A stretch of DNA of 64,000 nucleotides from Bacillus sp. EAC (GCF_002156875.1 NZ_NCSY01000003.1:1-64000); one strand, 5' to 3'. Shown: positions 7,089 through 16,025, counted from the stretch's first letter. Program-made: numbers and translations. The notes: generated by a model from the sequence alone, not told the origin.

Positions 7089-8486
7089 TTAAAACTGTAT
7101 TTGTACTTTTGGTATCTGATATGCTCCATCAAGTAAAGTTTGTTTAGGCATATACATTCTTAACGATAGAACAAAATGATTTTTTGGTGAAGGAAGCCAA
7201 TTAGATTCATGCCCTACTGGTACAGCATTTTGGATATATATATCTAATGAACCATCAGCATTGTATTTAAGACCCTTTGTTCGATCGCCAATAGAAAAAC
7301 GGTTTATCGGGTTGTTAACAAAGAAAAAATCTGATCCGTACATGCTTAACGACCAAAAAGCATTTACTGGTGGCAAATGATTTTTATCAAAATGTATAAT
7401 ATATTTTTGCTCTCCACTAAGAGGATTACCGTTACTATCAATTTGAGTAAATGGATAGATAGCTTCTTTTGGTATATTAGCTCCTAATCCATAGCGTGCA
7501 ACTACAGCTCTCGTTAAGTAGTTCGTATCGTATGTCCCCACATCGTAATATTCTGTCCAAAAATTATTCGTTTTTCCTACAATAGATAAAGATTTTGCAA
7601 TAATATCCTGTGCATCTATCAAACCGCGTCCAAGTCCCGCCATTATTGAAGGATCCTGACTTGTTTCGAACCCTTTATTTGGATCGATTCCAATTAATTT
7701 AAATTGAGATAACATCGCAGCATCTCTTGCTGGCGCAGGATATAACTTCATTAATTGAGTCATAATTCCAAAGTAACGTACTGGATCATTGTAATCACTC
7801 TCTAAAATAGTAGGCAGATTTAGTGAAGGTCTAGACTGTTTTTTATCATATGGTGTTAGTGTATATTTGTTTTGAATAGCATGCACAGTGGATAAATCTT
7901 TTTCTCCATCAACTAATGTACGTCCTAGCAGCCAAACCATATTAGTAGGAGTCTTGATCACTTTTGAATTCTTATTTATTTTTCCCTTCCAATTCGGTCC
8001 TACAATAACATATTTTCCTGCTTTTGTTCCTGTTGTACGTGTTCCAACATAGTGAAAAGAATTCGTATACATGTCCATAAATTGAAAAGAATAATATCTA
8101 CCATTCACATTAGGAACGCTTAAAACGATTGGCCCTTTTGAAAGGTCAAGCCATGAACTGGAATAGAGCGTATCATTGTTAGGTTGAACAACGTCTCTAA
8201 ACGTATCGTCTTTTAAATTTCTAGCATGAACAAAAGTGTTCAGTGGAACATTTTTTGATGTTCTTTGCATCGTTTTTGCCATTTCAAGAAGAGGATAACC
8301 ATATATATATGCCTGGACTCCAATACTGTAGGCTAAATTCTCAAGATATTGGTTCTGAACTGCTAATACGGAGGTTTCATTTTGTGAAGGGCTAGGTGCC
8401 GTATTAGCGAACACACTCCCTGCAAAAATAGCCATTGATGTTAGAAAGCCTATTACGGGTATTAAAAGTTTTTTTTCTTTTTCCAT
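7089..8486 (-). CDS. Secreted DUF1254/DUF1214 family protein
   Basis: The protein of about 465 residues starts with a cleavable signal peptide (basic MEKEKK, hydrophobic core LLIPVIGFLTSMAIFAGSVF, ANTA cleavage region), so it is exported. The DUF1254 region follows (QPNNDTLYSSSWLDL, YYSFQFMDMYTNSFHYVGTR) and the C-terminal DUF1214 region (FWSLSMYGSDFFFVNNPINRF, MYMPKQTLLDG). The biochemical role of the family is not settled. I chose the ATG at 8486, ten bases after AAAGGGG. It sits between a fragment of an SDR gene and a fragment of a dehydrogenase gene, which suggests insertion into a duplicated operon. Confidence 0.85.
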   Translation of the reverse strand: MEKEKKLLIPVIGFLTSMAIFAGSVFANTAPSPSQNETSVLAVQNQYLENLAYSIGVQAYIYGYPLLEMAKTMQRTSKNVPLNTFVHARNLKDDTFRDVVQPNNDTLYSSSWLDLSKGPIVLSVPNVNGRYYSFQFMDMYTNSFHYVGTRTTGTKAGKYVIVGPNWKGKINKNSKVIKTPTNMVWLLGRTLVDGEKDLSTVHAIQNKYTLTPYDKKQSRPSLNLPTILESDYNDPVRYFGIMTQLMKLYPAPARDAAMLSQFKLIGIDPNKGFETSQDPSIMAGLGRGLIDAQDIIAKSLSIVGKTNNFWTEYYDVGTYDTNYLTRAVVARYGLGANIPKEAIYPFTQIDSNGNPLSGEQKYIIHFDKNHLPPVNAFWSLSMYGSDFFFVNNPINRFSIGDRTKGLKYNADGSLDIYIQNAVPVGHESNWLPSPKNHFVLSLRMYMPKQTLLDGAYQIPKVQIQF

Positions 8487-8582
8487 GAAAATAAGACCCC
8501 TTTCTGACAACGTTTTCATTTTTATTATTAAGAAAATATAATATTTTTTAACCTACCTTTTTAGATTTTTCGAATAAATCAT

Positions 8583-8661
8583 TTAGGTACGACTTGTACT
8601 TTTTCAATATATCAGTATTAGCGAAACTTGGATGATTCAAGGAAGCCAAAGTATTGACTCC
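8583..8661 (-). pseudogene. Fragment of an SDR gene
   Basis: The minus strand reads GVNTLASLNHPSFANTDILK, matching GVDVGTIHPSFANTDMMK in the intact SDR gene at 9707-10540; at the base level, 8583-8661 aligns with about 9949-10022. Only this internal stretch remains, so it is a relic of a second SDR copy. It lies just upstream of the DUF1254 gene. Confidence 0.75.
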
Positions 8662-8676
8662 TTAGAGTGACCTGTA

Positions 8677-9573
8677 TTAATTTAAAAACTCTGGTTTCAT
8701 GAATTTTGGGTTGGGATAATTGTAGAAACCTTCTCCTGTTTCTTTTCCAAGTTTTCCTTTATCGATATACTCAGTTTTCAATAACTTAGCTAATTTTTCA
8801 GACTCTTGATCACCTAACGCTTCCGCTTTTGTATGTGCAATGTGATAAGCGGTTCTAAGACCTATAATGTCTAAAAAAGCAAAAGGTCCAATGGGGGATC
8901 CTGTTGCGATCATCCATGTTTTATCAATCGTTTCTATATCAGCAACTTCATTAGATAAGAGCATCGTAGCAGCTTCTAAAAAAGGAACTAATAAAGTGTT
9001 CATAATATAAGCCGGTTGCTCTTTATGTAAAGGTAAAGCAACCATACCAATGGCTTTAGCAAATTCAATTACGTCATTAAACACATTTATATCCGTTCCA
9101 TTGTGTTTCATGATTTCTGCAACATTGTTCTTCCAAATTTCATTAGCAAAGTGTAGAGCTAGAAATTTTGCTGGTCGTCCTGTCGCTTCAGCAAATTGGC
9201 TTGGCAATAAAGTGGAAGTGTTCGTTGCGAAAATTGACTTTTCAGGAGCAACTTTCCCTAACTCTTTGTAAAAATCAGTCTTAATTTGAGCAACTTCAGG
9301 AATCGCTTCAATTACTAGGTCTGCTTCTTCAACAGATTTTGATAAATCACAACTGAAGGAAATTCGATTAAAAGCAGTATTAACCTCTTCCGCAGTAGCT
9401 CCTAAATCTTCTTGATAACGTGCCTTCAAATTTAAGATTCTATCTTTTGCAGTGTTTAATGATTCTTCATTAATATCATATACAGCTACGTTGAAACCTT
9501 TAAAAGCAATTTGATATGCAATCTGACTTCCTAAAACACCACTACCTGCAACAGTAACATTATGATATTTCAT
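8677..9573 (-). CDS. 3-hydroxyacyl-CoA (3-hydroxybutyryl-CoA) dehydrogenase
   Basis: The 298-residue protein has the N-terminal Rossmann NAD loop GSGVLGSQ at residues 10-17, the conserved NTSTLLPSQ segment, the catalytic histidine in LALHFANEIW, and the C-terminal dimerisation domain with GSPIGPFAFLDIIGL and GKETGEGFYNYP. It oxidises 3-hydroxyacyl-CoA to 3-ketoacyl-CoA with NAD, in fatty-acid or butyrate-type metabolism. Length is normal for the family. It follows the SDR gene by 133 bases on the same strand, probably as an operon. A decayed second copy lies at 6838-6950. Confidence 0.9.
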   Translation of the reverse strand: MKYHNVTVAGSGVLGSQIAYQIAFKGFNVAVYDINEESLNTAKDRILNLKARYQEDLGATAEEVNTAFNRISFSCDLSKSVEEADLVIEAIPEVAQIKTDFYKELGKVAPEKSIFATNTSTLLPSQFAEATGRPAKFLALHFANEIWKNNVAEIMKHNGTDINVFNDVIEFAKAIGMVALPLHKEQPAYIMNTLLVPFLEAATMLLSNEVADIETIDKTWMIATGSPIGPFAFLDIIGLRTAYHIAHTKAEALGDQESEKLAKLLKTEYIDKGKLGKETGEGFYNYPNPKFMKPEFLN

Positions 9574-9706
9574 AGAAATTCTCCTTTTTTAGTTATTAAT
9601 TGGGTATGCTTTAAAAACTTTCACTTCAGAGTTTTCAACTCATAGAATCAAAGGTAATTCTTCCGGATTCATGTTTCAGCAGACCTTTTTTATTGTCATA
9701 TATCAG

Positions 9707-10540
9707 CTACTTCATTAATGACTTCCCTGCGGTATAAGCTGTCAATGTTTCCTTAATTTTATTTTTGGTAAAAAATCGTTCAATTAGTGGTTGAGCGAAG
9801 CTAGGACACATTGCAGCAAGCCAGAATTTCTTAGGTACTACTGTCATTCGTTTTCTTGTAAGAAGAGCATGCTCCATGGCGTCGATGACTACCTCGGGTT
9901 CCAACATCCCCCAGACTCCCTTGTTACCATTCCACAATTGTTTACCACCAGGTACGACTTCTATTTCTTTCATCATATCAGTATTGGCGAAGCTAGGATG
10001 GATCGTTCCTACATCAACTCCAAAAGGTCGCATTTCTAACCGGAAACAATTCGCCATCGCGAATACGGCTGCCTTAGAAGCAGTGTAGTGAGAATTCAAA
10101 GGCGATTGGATAAAGGCAGCCATCGAAGAAACTACCATTGCGTAACCTTTAGACTCTTTAAGACTAGGAGCAGCAGCATGTAGAGTATTAAAGACTCCTA
10201 TTAGATTAACGTCAATTACTTTTCTAAAATTATTTGGGTCTATATTTTCCAAAGGATCTATCGTACCAATTCCAGCATTTGCTACCACGACATCCAGCTT
10301 ACCGAAAGCTGAAATAGCCGTATTCACTGCTCCTTTTAAATCTTCAAGAGAAGTTACATCTCCCTCGACGATACGCATTTTGGAACCAAATGGCGTCGCA
10401 ACCTCTTTCATTAATTCAGGCTCAAGCCCGAAAAGTACTACTTTCATTCCTCTTTTAGCCATCCGTTCCACAAGTCCCGCACCCAATCCTCTTGAAGCAC
10501 CCGTTACTAAAGCTACACGTCCTTGAACCATCCATTTCAT
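9707..10540 (-). CDS. Short-chain dehydrogenase/reductase
   Basis: The 277-residue protein has the SDR cofactor motif TGASRGLG at residues 13-20, NAG in VVVANAGIG, the catalytic serine in VVSSMAAF and the YTASK active site. C-terminally it carries a lipid-type SDR extension. It catalyses NAD(P)-dependent reduction or oxidation of an unidentified alcohol or ketone. The ATG follows AAAGGAG. Its neighbours (a hydroxyacyl-CoA dehydrogenase on the same strand, an acyl-CoA ligase further on) point to acyl-chain or sterol-like substrates, which is inference. A fragment of a second copy is at 8583-8661. Confidence 0.88.
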   Translation of the reverse strand: MKWMVQGRVALVTGASRGLGAGLVERMAKRGMKVVLFGLEPELMKEVATPFGSKMRIVEGDVTSLEDLKGAVNTAISAFGKLDVVVANAGIGTIDPLENIDPNNFRKVIDVNLIGVFNTLHAAAPSLKESKGYAMVVSSMAAFIQSPLNSHYTASKAAVFAMANCFRLEMRPFGVDVGTIHPSFANTDMMKEIEVVPGGKQLWNGNKGVWGMLEPEVVIDAMEHALLTRKRMTVVPKKFWLAAMCPSFAQPLIERFFTKNKIKETLTAYTAGKSLMK

Positions 10541-10635
10541 ATCTTTATACTCCTTTCGACATTAAAAAACTATTAATTTTCATAAAATTCAAAAAAATAA
10601 ACCTTACCCAGAATATTATAATAAAGTAAACTATC

Positions 10636-10725
10636 GGACAATTACCCGAAAGGGTGGTAAACCCCGAGTTAATTCTTTTGGTATAGGATTAATCCTGTGA
10701 TTATCACTCTAACGGGTAATTGTCC
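10636..10725. promoter_or_regulatory. Widely spaced 13-base inverted repeat in a divergent promoter region
   Basis: GGACAATTACCCG at 10636-10648 is mirrored exactly by CGGGTAATTGTCC at 10713-10725, 64 bases apart. It lies between the divergent SDR gene and the regulator at 10813. A smaller palindrome AGGATTAATCCT lies between the arms. The arms could be paired operator half-sites or sites for a looping regulator; function is inferred. Confidence 0.55.
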
Positions 10726-10812
10726 ACCTCTATCAAACTATTTAAAATCAGAATTAACTAAATTTTCAATAAATCAAAATTAAGTAATATACTTGAACGG
10801 AGGTGATTAAAA

Positions 10813-11505
10813 TTGCAAAATAATTGGGCTTATATATTAGATCTATTTTGTTATCGTCATGGATTTGCGGGACAAATATACGATTCACGAGGGAACGAAC
10901 TATTTCCATTTATTAATTATTGTGAAGGACATCAGAAGTCAATGGAGTTCTATGGAGACAAAGTAAACCAAGAATTTTGCCTCCCAATTATCGAGCAGTT
11001 TAATTCATTAACAGATCCAGTGGTTTTAAGATCGAAAATTATCCTTCGTCCAAATATCATTCTGTATCCGTTTACTGTGGATCATCAGAAATACTTTTTG
11101 TTTACAGGCTTTTATTTATGTGAAGGTGAAAAAGAATGGCTGCTTGAGAATACGATGGAAACCCCTTGGAAGTTTTATCTAGGTACATTGAAAATTTTCA
11201 CACTTTCTGAAGAACAGAATATGATTCATGAAATTGGCAGGTTGGTTCAGTTGTTAACAAATCAAGGAAGCCTAAGTCCAAAAGTTGCAGTTTCCGAGCA
11301 GTCTAATGAACCTCTTACAGAACGCGAGAATCAAGTATTAGTGCTAATAGTAAGGGGATTGACCAATAAAGAGATAGCCAAGAACCTGTTTATAAGTGAA
11401 AACACAGTGAAGGCCCATGTGCGGAAAATATTGCAAAAGAAAAAAGTGGAAGATCGACGTAAATTGATTATCTTGCATTCCGAAAATGATCCGTCCAATA
11501 CTTAA
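10813..11505 (+). CDS. LuxR-type regulator with PocR-like sensory domain
   Basis: The 230-residue protein ends in a LuxR-type helix-turn-helix (LTERENQVLVLIVRGLTNKE, then ISENTVKAHVRKIL, residues about 172-222). The N-terminal 150 residues contain cysteine- and aromatic-rich segments (CYRHGFAGQIYDSRG, YCEGHQ, FLFTGFYLCEGE) that resemble a PocR-type ligand-binding domain; that assignment is tentative. There is no receiver aspartate, so it is probably a one-component regulator. Translation starts at TTG, eight bases after AGGTG. It lies divergent to the SDR operon and upstream of the hydrolase, its likely targets. Confidence 0.75.
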   Translation: MQNNWAYILDLFCYRHGFAGQIYDSRGNELFPFINYCEGHQKSMEFYGDKVNQEFCLPIIEQFNSLTDPVVLRSKIILRPNIILYPFTVDHQKYFLFTGFYLCEGEKEWLLENTMETPWKFYLGTLKIFTLSEEQNMIHEIGRLVQLLTNQGSLSPKVAVSEQSNEPLTERENQVLVLIVRGLTNKEIAKNLFISENTVKAHVRKILQKKKVEDRRKLIILHSENDPSNT

Positions 11506-11614
11506 AATTTGATTTAAGCGACATTATAGTTGGTTATTAGAAACATTGTATTTTTTATGGATTTGAAACCGTTTACACGATAGTGATCATCTAGTATTGA
11601 AAGGAGAAACAAAT

Positions 11615-12535
11615 GTGAGTACAGTAAATAAAACATTTAAATTTAAAGCTATTAACTCCACGTTTCTTAGTGGAGGATTGAAATGCGGAGGAACGCTTTA
11701 CTTACCCATAGGAATAAATAATCCTGCCATCATTATCATGGCTCATGGGTTTGCTGGTACACGAGATTTCAGATTAGATGCTTTTGCAGAAAGATTTGTA
11801 GAAGCTGGTGTAGCCGCTTTCTTTTTTGACTATCGAAATTTTGGGGATAGCGAGGGGGAGCCTCGCCATTGGGTAGATCCAAAGAGACATCAAGAGGATT
11901 ATTACGAGGCACTGAAACATGTCAAATCTTTGACTGAGATTGATGCTAATCGTATCATTTTATGGGGGAGCTCTCTTTCAGGTGGACATGTTCTAACAAT
12001 TGCGGGGAAACAACCTTCAATTGCAGCAGTGATTGCACAAGTTCCGCATGTAAGTGGAATTCCCACCATGTTAGCTATGAAAACGAGCGATCTTCTTAAA
12101 GCTGTTGGCGCAGCATTGCGTGACATTCTAAGTAACACGTTGTTCAAAAGTCATTATTACAGCCCTGTATTCGGAAAGCCTGGAGAATTTGCGGCTATGA
12201 ACTCTGAGGGAAGCTGGGAAGGATTTAAGCAATTGGTACCCCCAGGATCCCGATGGGAAAACAAAGTACTGGCTAGGGTATTTCTTAAAATTCCGATGTA
12301 CAGCCCCTCTCACAGTGTACACAGGATACTAGTACCTTCATTAATCATAGCAGGAAGCAAAGACACTGTAACACCAGCAGCGACTACCAGACGCGTAGCA
12401 ACTAAAATAAAAGAAGCAGAGTTCCACATGCTTGAATGCACTCATTTTGAGCCCTATACTGGAGATTATTTCGAGAAGAATATTGCCATTCAAATCGAAT
12501 TTCTTAAGCGCCATGGTTTTTGTCCTCAAATGTAA
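11615..12535 (+). CDS. Alpha/beta hydrolase
   Basis: The protein of about 306 residues has an alpha/beta hydrolase core. MAHGFAGTRDF is the oxyanion loop, GSSLSGGH the nucleophile elbow, GSKDTVTP carries the acid and CTHFEPYTG the histidine. No signal peptide is present. This sequence type is close to dienelactone-hydrolase-like and CocE-like esterases; the substrate is unknown. I chose the GTG at 11615, preceded by AAAGGAG; a TTG at 11597 overlaps that site. Together with the neighbouring CoA-ligase and dehydrogenases it could release or degrade an ester, which is inference. Confidence 0.82.
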   Translation: MSTVNKTFKFKAINSTFLSGGLKCGGTLYLPIGINNPAIIIMAHGFAGTRDFRLDAFAERFVEAGVAAFFFDYRNFGDSEGEPRHWVDPKRHQEDYYEALKHVKSLTEIDANRIILWGSSLSGGHVLTIAGKQPSIAAVIAQVPHVSGIPTMLAMKTSDLLKAVGAALRDILSNTLFKSHYYSPVFGKPGEFAAMNSEGSWEGFKQLVPPGSRWENKVLARVFLKIPMYSPSHSVHRILVPSLIIAGSKDTVTPAATTRRVATKIKEAEFHMLECTHFEPYTGDYFEKNIAIQIEFLKRHGFCPQM

Positions 12536-12580
12536 AGGCTCCTCAGTAGGTGATTAATCAATGAGAAATAAACAATAATG

Positions 12581-12614
12581 CTTATGCAAATAACGTGCTC
12601 GTTAGTTGAACAAG
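12581..12614. repeat. Cassette repeat, extended 34-base copy
   Basis: CTTATGC, left arm AAATAAC, core GTGCTC, right arm GTTAGTT and outer GAACAAG make an imperfect 34-base dyad. The core resembles that of R2 (GCGCTC). It lies 45 bases after the stop of the hydrolase gene. Confidence 0.8.
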
Positions 12615-12684
12615 CACTTATCTAATTTATGAATAAACAATGTTTCATTTGATTTAACAGTAATTAATTGGTCTTAATGAAAAA

Positions 12685-12704
12685 AAGGAGGATAATTCCT
12701 CCCT
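12685..12704 (-). terminator. Intrinsic terminator of the acyl-CoA ligase gene
   Basis: In minus-strand reading a GGAGGA / TCCTCC stem with a four-base loop is followed by a run of six T. It lies about 80 bases after the ligase stop codon. Confidence 0.75.
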
Positions 12705-12785
12705 TTCCCTTTAATTCATAGAAATTTTTTATTCATTCCGGAGAATTTGACAAAATTCTGGTAAATTATGAAAAATCACAACAAC

Positions 12786-14375
12786 TTATAAGGTAGTTGA
12801 AGAAGATTTTTTCTGGGCAATTTCTTCTTCTATCATTTGCCGAAGGATAAATTTCTGAGTTTTCCCACTAGCATTTCTCGGCATGCTATCAGAGAAAATA
12901 TAGTTTCTTGGGCGCTTATAGTTTGCTAGTTTGTCACTATTTTTACAGAAAAGGTCCAGTTCCTCACTTGATAGATTAGGGTCTTTAGCCACTACAAAAG
13001 CTATGACCAACTCTCCCCATCTGTCATCAGGCTGACCGATGACTGCAACATCAAGGATACCAGGATGACCATATAACACATCTTCGACTTCACGTGGATA
13101 TACATTTTCACCTCCGCTAATAATCATGTCATCCACTCGGTCCTTTACAAATAGAAAACCTTCTTCATCAAGATAACCGATATCACCAGAATGGTACCAC
13201 CCTTTATACATTGCTTTTCCTGTTGCCTCTTCTCGATTGAAATATCCGGCCATCATACTTGGGCCTTGGACAATAATCTCACCAGGTTCGTAAGAAGGTA
13301 GAATATCTTCCGGATCAGAAGGACCGTCCTCATTTGGTCTCACAATTCGAATTTCATGATTCAAGATAGCTTGCCCAGCCGAACCAGCCTTTCGAATTTG
13401 ATCTTCTTCAGCTAAAATCGTAATGGCAGGACCCATTTCAGTCATTCCGTAAGCTTGAACTAGATTTACATTAAGTTTCTCCTGACAAGCTTTGACAAGT
13501 ACAGGAGCCATAGGTGCTGCCCCATACAATCCAAGATTCAAGCTAGAAATGTCGTACTTATCCACATCCTCCTGAAGAAGCATATTCCACATGGTAGGGG
13601 CTGCAAAGAATTTTGTAATTTTTTCTTGTTCAATTACCTTCAAAACTTGGGAAGGTTGAAAATGGTGCATGAATACGTTCGAAGCGCCAATATGAACACG
13701 TGGCAAGAAAAAACAATGCAACTCAGCACAATGGAACATTGGAGCCACAATCAGCCCTCGATCATGTTGAGAAAGTTTGGTAGACTGAATCAACACCAAG
13801 CTTTGTTCCACCATTTCACGATGCCGATGTATAACGCCTTTTGGCCTACCTGTCGTCCCACTTGTATACATAATCGCATATGTATCCGTTTCATCCACTT
13901 TTTCTGCTTTGAATTGATCAGAAGCTTGTGCTACTTTCGTTCTATAGTGTTTTGCGAATTCAGGAGCCTCTTGATCTGTATACCAAAAAGATATGTGTTG
14001 AAATCGATTTTCAATTCTTGATATGACTGGTTCCAATTTCTCTTCAAATAGAACAACCTTCGGAGAGGCATCTTGTAAAATGAAAGCAACTTCTTCAGAC
14101 ATGAGACGGAAATTGATTGGATTGAAAATTGCCCCTATCTTGGCACAGGCAAAAAAAGCTGTCGCCAATTCCTCCCGATTAAACAAAAACGTTGAGACTC
14201 GATCACCTTTTTTCACACCTTCCGACTGTAATGCATTTGCTAGCCGGTTCACTTCCTTATCCCACTCTGCATATGTCATACGAAGCTTACTTCTAGTATC
14301 GTAAAAAGCTTCTTTTCCTGGGAACTTTTTAACCGCTAAGTCAAAGATTTTACCTATAGTGATTGTCATCGCCAT
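12786..14375 (-). CDS. Acyl-CoA synthetase (AMP-forming, FadD-like)
   Basis: The 529-residue protein has the full adenylate-forming signature: P-loop MYTSGTTGRPKGVIH (about residues 168-182), QAYGMTEMGP, the hinge and A8 region YHSGDIGYLDEEGFLFVKDR, SGGENVYPREVE, and the catalytic lysine in NASGKTQKF near the C-terminus. It activates a carboxylic acid, probably a medium or long-chain fatty acid, with ATP and then CoA. The ATG lies just after a GGGAGG site. It is convergent with the hydrolase gene and separated from it by a cassette repeat. Confidence 0.9.
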   Translation of the reverse strand: MAMTITIGKIFDLAVKKFPGKEAFYDTRSKLRMTYAEWDKEVNRLANALQSEGVKKGDRVSTFLFNREELATAFFACAKIGAIFNPINFRLMSEEVAFILQDASPKVVLFEEKLEPVISRIENRFQHISFWYTDQEAPEFAKHYRTKVAQASDQFKAEKVDETDTYAIMYTSGTTGRPKGVIHRHREMVEQSLVLIQSTKLSQHDRGLIVAPMFHCAELHCFFLPRVHIGASNVFMHHFQPSQVLKVIEQEKITKFFAAPTMWNMLLQEDVDKYDISSLNLGLYGAAPMAPVLVKACQEKLNVNLVQAYGMTEMGPAITILAEEDQIRKAGSAGQAILNHEIRIVRPNEDGPSDPEDILPSYEPGEIIVQGPSMMAGYFNREEATGKAMYKGWYHSGDIGYLDEEGFLFVKDRVDDMIISGGENVYPREVEDVLYGHPGILDVAVIGQPDDRWGELVIAFVVAKDPNLSSEELDLFCKNSDKLANYKRPRNYIFSDSMPRNASGKTQKFILRQMIEEEIAQKKSSSTTL

Positions 14376-14703
14376 ACCTCCCGATTTAAACTATGAGTCT
14401 CACTCAAGCGCTCTCCCTTTTCTGAAACTCACATCACATCTCTCCAATTCACCAACTTATATAAAATTAACTTAATAATTGTTCGAATTTTCAAAATATG
14501 ATTCATACTAATAATTCTAGTTCGTAAAGCTACATTCCTGTTTAACATTTCTCCGATTTTATAAAAAGATTTTTTTACTATTATCTCAACTAACTTTCCA
14601 GGTAGGTGAATAAAACAACAGCAATGGACTGTTCACACGGGCTTTTAATTAAGATTTTCGTCAATAATAATTATAAGAAAGAATTATTGGAGGAATTTTA
14701 CTA
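14376..14703. other. Intergenic region upstream of the recombinase
   Basis: This 328-base gap holds the promoter side of the acyl-CoA ligase gene, a degenerate cassette repeat (14588-14614) and the GGAGG ribosome binding site of the recombinase. No further gene is visible. Confidence 0.6.
14588..14614. repeat. Degenerate cassette repeat upstream of the recombinase
   Basis: The left arm AACTAAC is perfect, the core is TTTCCA, and the right arm is altered to GGTAGGT with the flank GAATAAA. The match to the consensus arm, core ending CCA and flank makes it a decayed family member. It lies 90 bases before the recombinase start. Confidence 0.6.
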
Positions 14704-15543
14704 ATGTTATTATCTACTACTTGGCAAAGTTACTATAATGATAAATTAATTGAAGGATATTCATTAATTACATTACAAGCTTATCAAATACAATCAAATC
14801 TATTAATTCAACATTTTGGTGATATCGCAATTGACAAAATTACTACTGATGGATTGAAACAGTATCTAGCAAAGGTTGGTGAAACCTTAAAACCTGCAAG
14901 TCTTGCACATCGTGTGCGTTTTATTAAGTCATTTTTTCGTTGGGCACATGAAGAAGGTAAAATCAAAAAAAATCCTTCCTCAAAACTAAAAGAACCGAAG
15001 TTCGGAACTCGAATCCCTAAATTCTTAACTGAAAAAGAAATTGAACACCTTCGCGAAGCATGTCAAACTGCAAAAGAGCATGCAATAATTGAATTTATGT
15101 ATTCAACAGGATGTAGGATAGGTGAAATTGTATTAATTAATAGAAAAGATATCAATTGGTCTAATAACTCTGTGATTGTACGAGGAAAAGGTGATAAGGA
15201 AAGAGAAGTTTACTTCAATTTTCGATCTGAGATTTGGTTAAATAGGTATTTAAATGAGCGACAAGATGAAGATGCCGCACTATTTGTAACAGAAAGAGCC
15301 CCTCACAGATTAAGTATCGCTCAAACACGATATATCATAAAAAATTGTTCATTACGTTCAGAGTTTAATAAGGAAATTTCACCACATCAGCTTAGACACA
15401 GTTATGCCACTCATTTAATGGATAATGGTGCTCCTCTTGAAGTAATACAAAGTTTATTAGGTCATGAAAAGAGTGAAACAACACGCATTTATGCCAATCT
15501 AAGTGGAAAACAACGACATGATCATTATAGTAAATACTTTTAA
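14704..15543 (+). CDS. XerC-type tyrosine recombinase
   Basis: The 279-residue protein has an N-terminal SAM-like core-binding domain (about residues 5-85) and a complete catalytic domain. The active-site residues are R138 in TGCRIGE, K162 in RGKGDKERE, H228 and R231 in HQLRHSYATHL, H254 in LLGHEKSETT and the nucleophile Y263 in RIYANLS. It is XerC/XerD-like in size and lacks the extra helix between the second and third motifs that marks IntI integron integrases. GGAGG precedes the ATG. Cassette repeats lie on both sides (14588, 15630-15715), making it the obvious candidate to act on them; that link is inference. Confidence 0.9.
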   Translation: MLLSTTWQSYYNDKLIEGYSLITLQAYQIQSNLLIQHFGDIAIDKITTDGLKQYLAKVGETLKPASLAHRVRFIKSFFRWAHEEGKIKKNPSSKLKEPKFGTRIPKFLTEKEIEHLREACQTAKEHAIIEFMYSTGCRIGEIVLINRKDINWSNNSVIVRGKGDKEREVYFNFRSEIWLNRYLNERQDEDAALFVTERAPHRLSIAQTRYIIKNCSLRSEFNKEISPHQLRHSYATHLMDNGAPLEVIQSLLGHEKSETTRIYANLSGKQRHDHYSKYF

Positions 15544-15629
15544 AAATAGGACCTAAAAAATGTCCTTTTACTTATAAAATATATTATTCAATTATAAAAC
15601 ACGACCCATTTTGTGAAGGATTACACTTA

Positions 15630-15715
15630 AACTAAACTGCCAGTTAGTCCAATAAAAAAAGCCGCATTAGCGACTTGTGATCTTGTTCAACTAAAGCGCC
15701 AGTTAGTTCAATAAG
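15630..15715. repeat. Composite cassette repeat downstream of the recombinase
   Basis: A dyad AACTAAA-CTGCCA-GTTAGTC (15630-15649) is followed by an A-run, a hairpin (about 15661-15677) and a canonical dyad AACTAAA-GCGCCA-GTTAGTT (15689-15708, flank to 15715). The dyad starts are 59 bases apart. The hairpin and the TGATCTTG that follows closely match the unit at 1022-1048. The sequence left of the first dyad matches that at 22145-22180. Confidence 0.85.
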
Positions 15716-15725
15716 ATATAACGTT

Positions 15726-16025
15726 TCAATTATAAAAATAATGATTGTACCTTCTAAATAAAGCGTTTCTTCTTTTATTACTTGGTTCACTATAATGGTC
15801 CATAAATCCATTTCCTAAAGACATACTCATAAAGCCATTACTTACTCCAATGGTGTTTTTTCCTGGTACAAAAGGGTATTCCTCTACTTCCCAGTTTGCA
15901 TCTTTATTATTTTTCACAACTACTTCTCCAAAATAAATCGCCATTACTTTTTCAAATTCATTTCTAACTATTCCCAGCTTATTGAATTCATTCTTTTCAT
16001 ATAACTCAAAGTACCATTTTTCCAA
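15726..16025 (-). pseudogene. Cassette gene fragment, probably 5'-truncated
   Basis: The open frame gives about 99 residues from a TTG with no clear ribosome binding site. The same frame stays open further upstream and reads DIFNADYKVESLKN before a TAA, so protein-like sequence precedes the only possible start. This suggests loss of the true N-terminus. I do not recognise the family; visible segments are WYFELYEKNEFNKL and a glycine/methionine-rich loop (NGFMSMSLGNGFM). Its stop lies ten bases from the repeat at 15689, the usual cassette arrangement. It could instead be a small intact gene with a poor start. Confidence 0.5.

Noticed and set aside
12128-12529. Minus-strand open frames inside the hydrolase gene
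   Set aside because: Low-complexity shadows of a gene whose catalytic motifs are on the plus strand.
14704-15543. Classical integron integrase (IntI)
   Set aside because: The segment between the lysine and HxxR motifs has no extra helix; size and motifs match XerC/XerD. The repeat arms also do not fit the strict GTTRRRY core.
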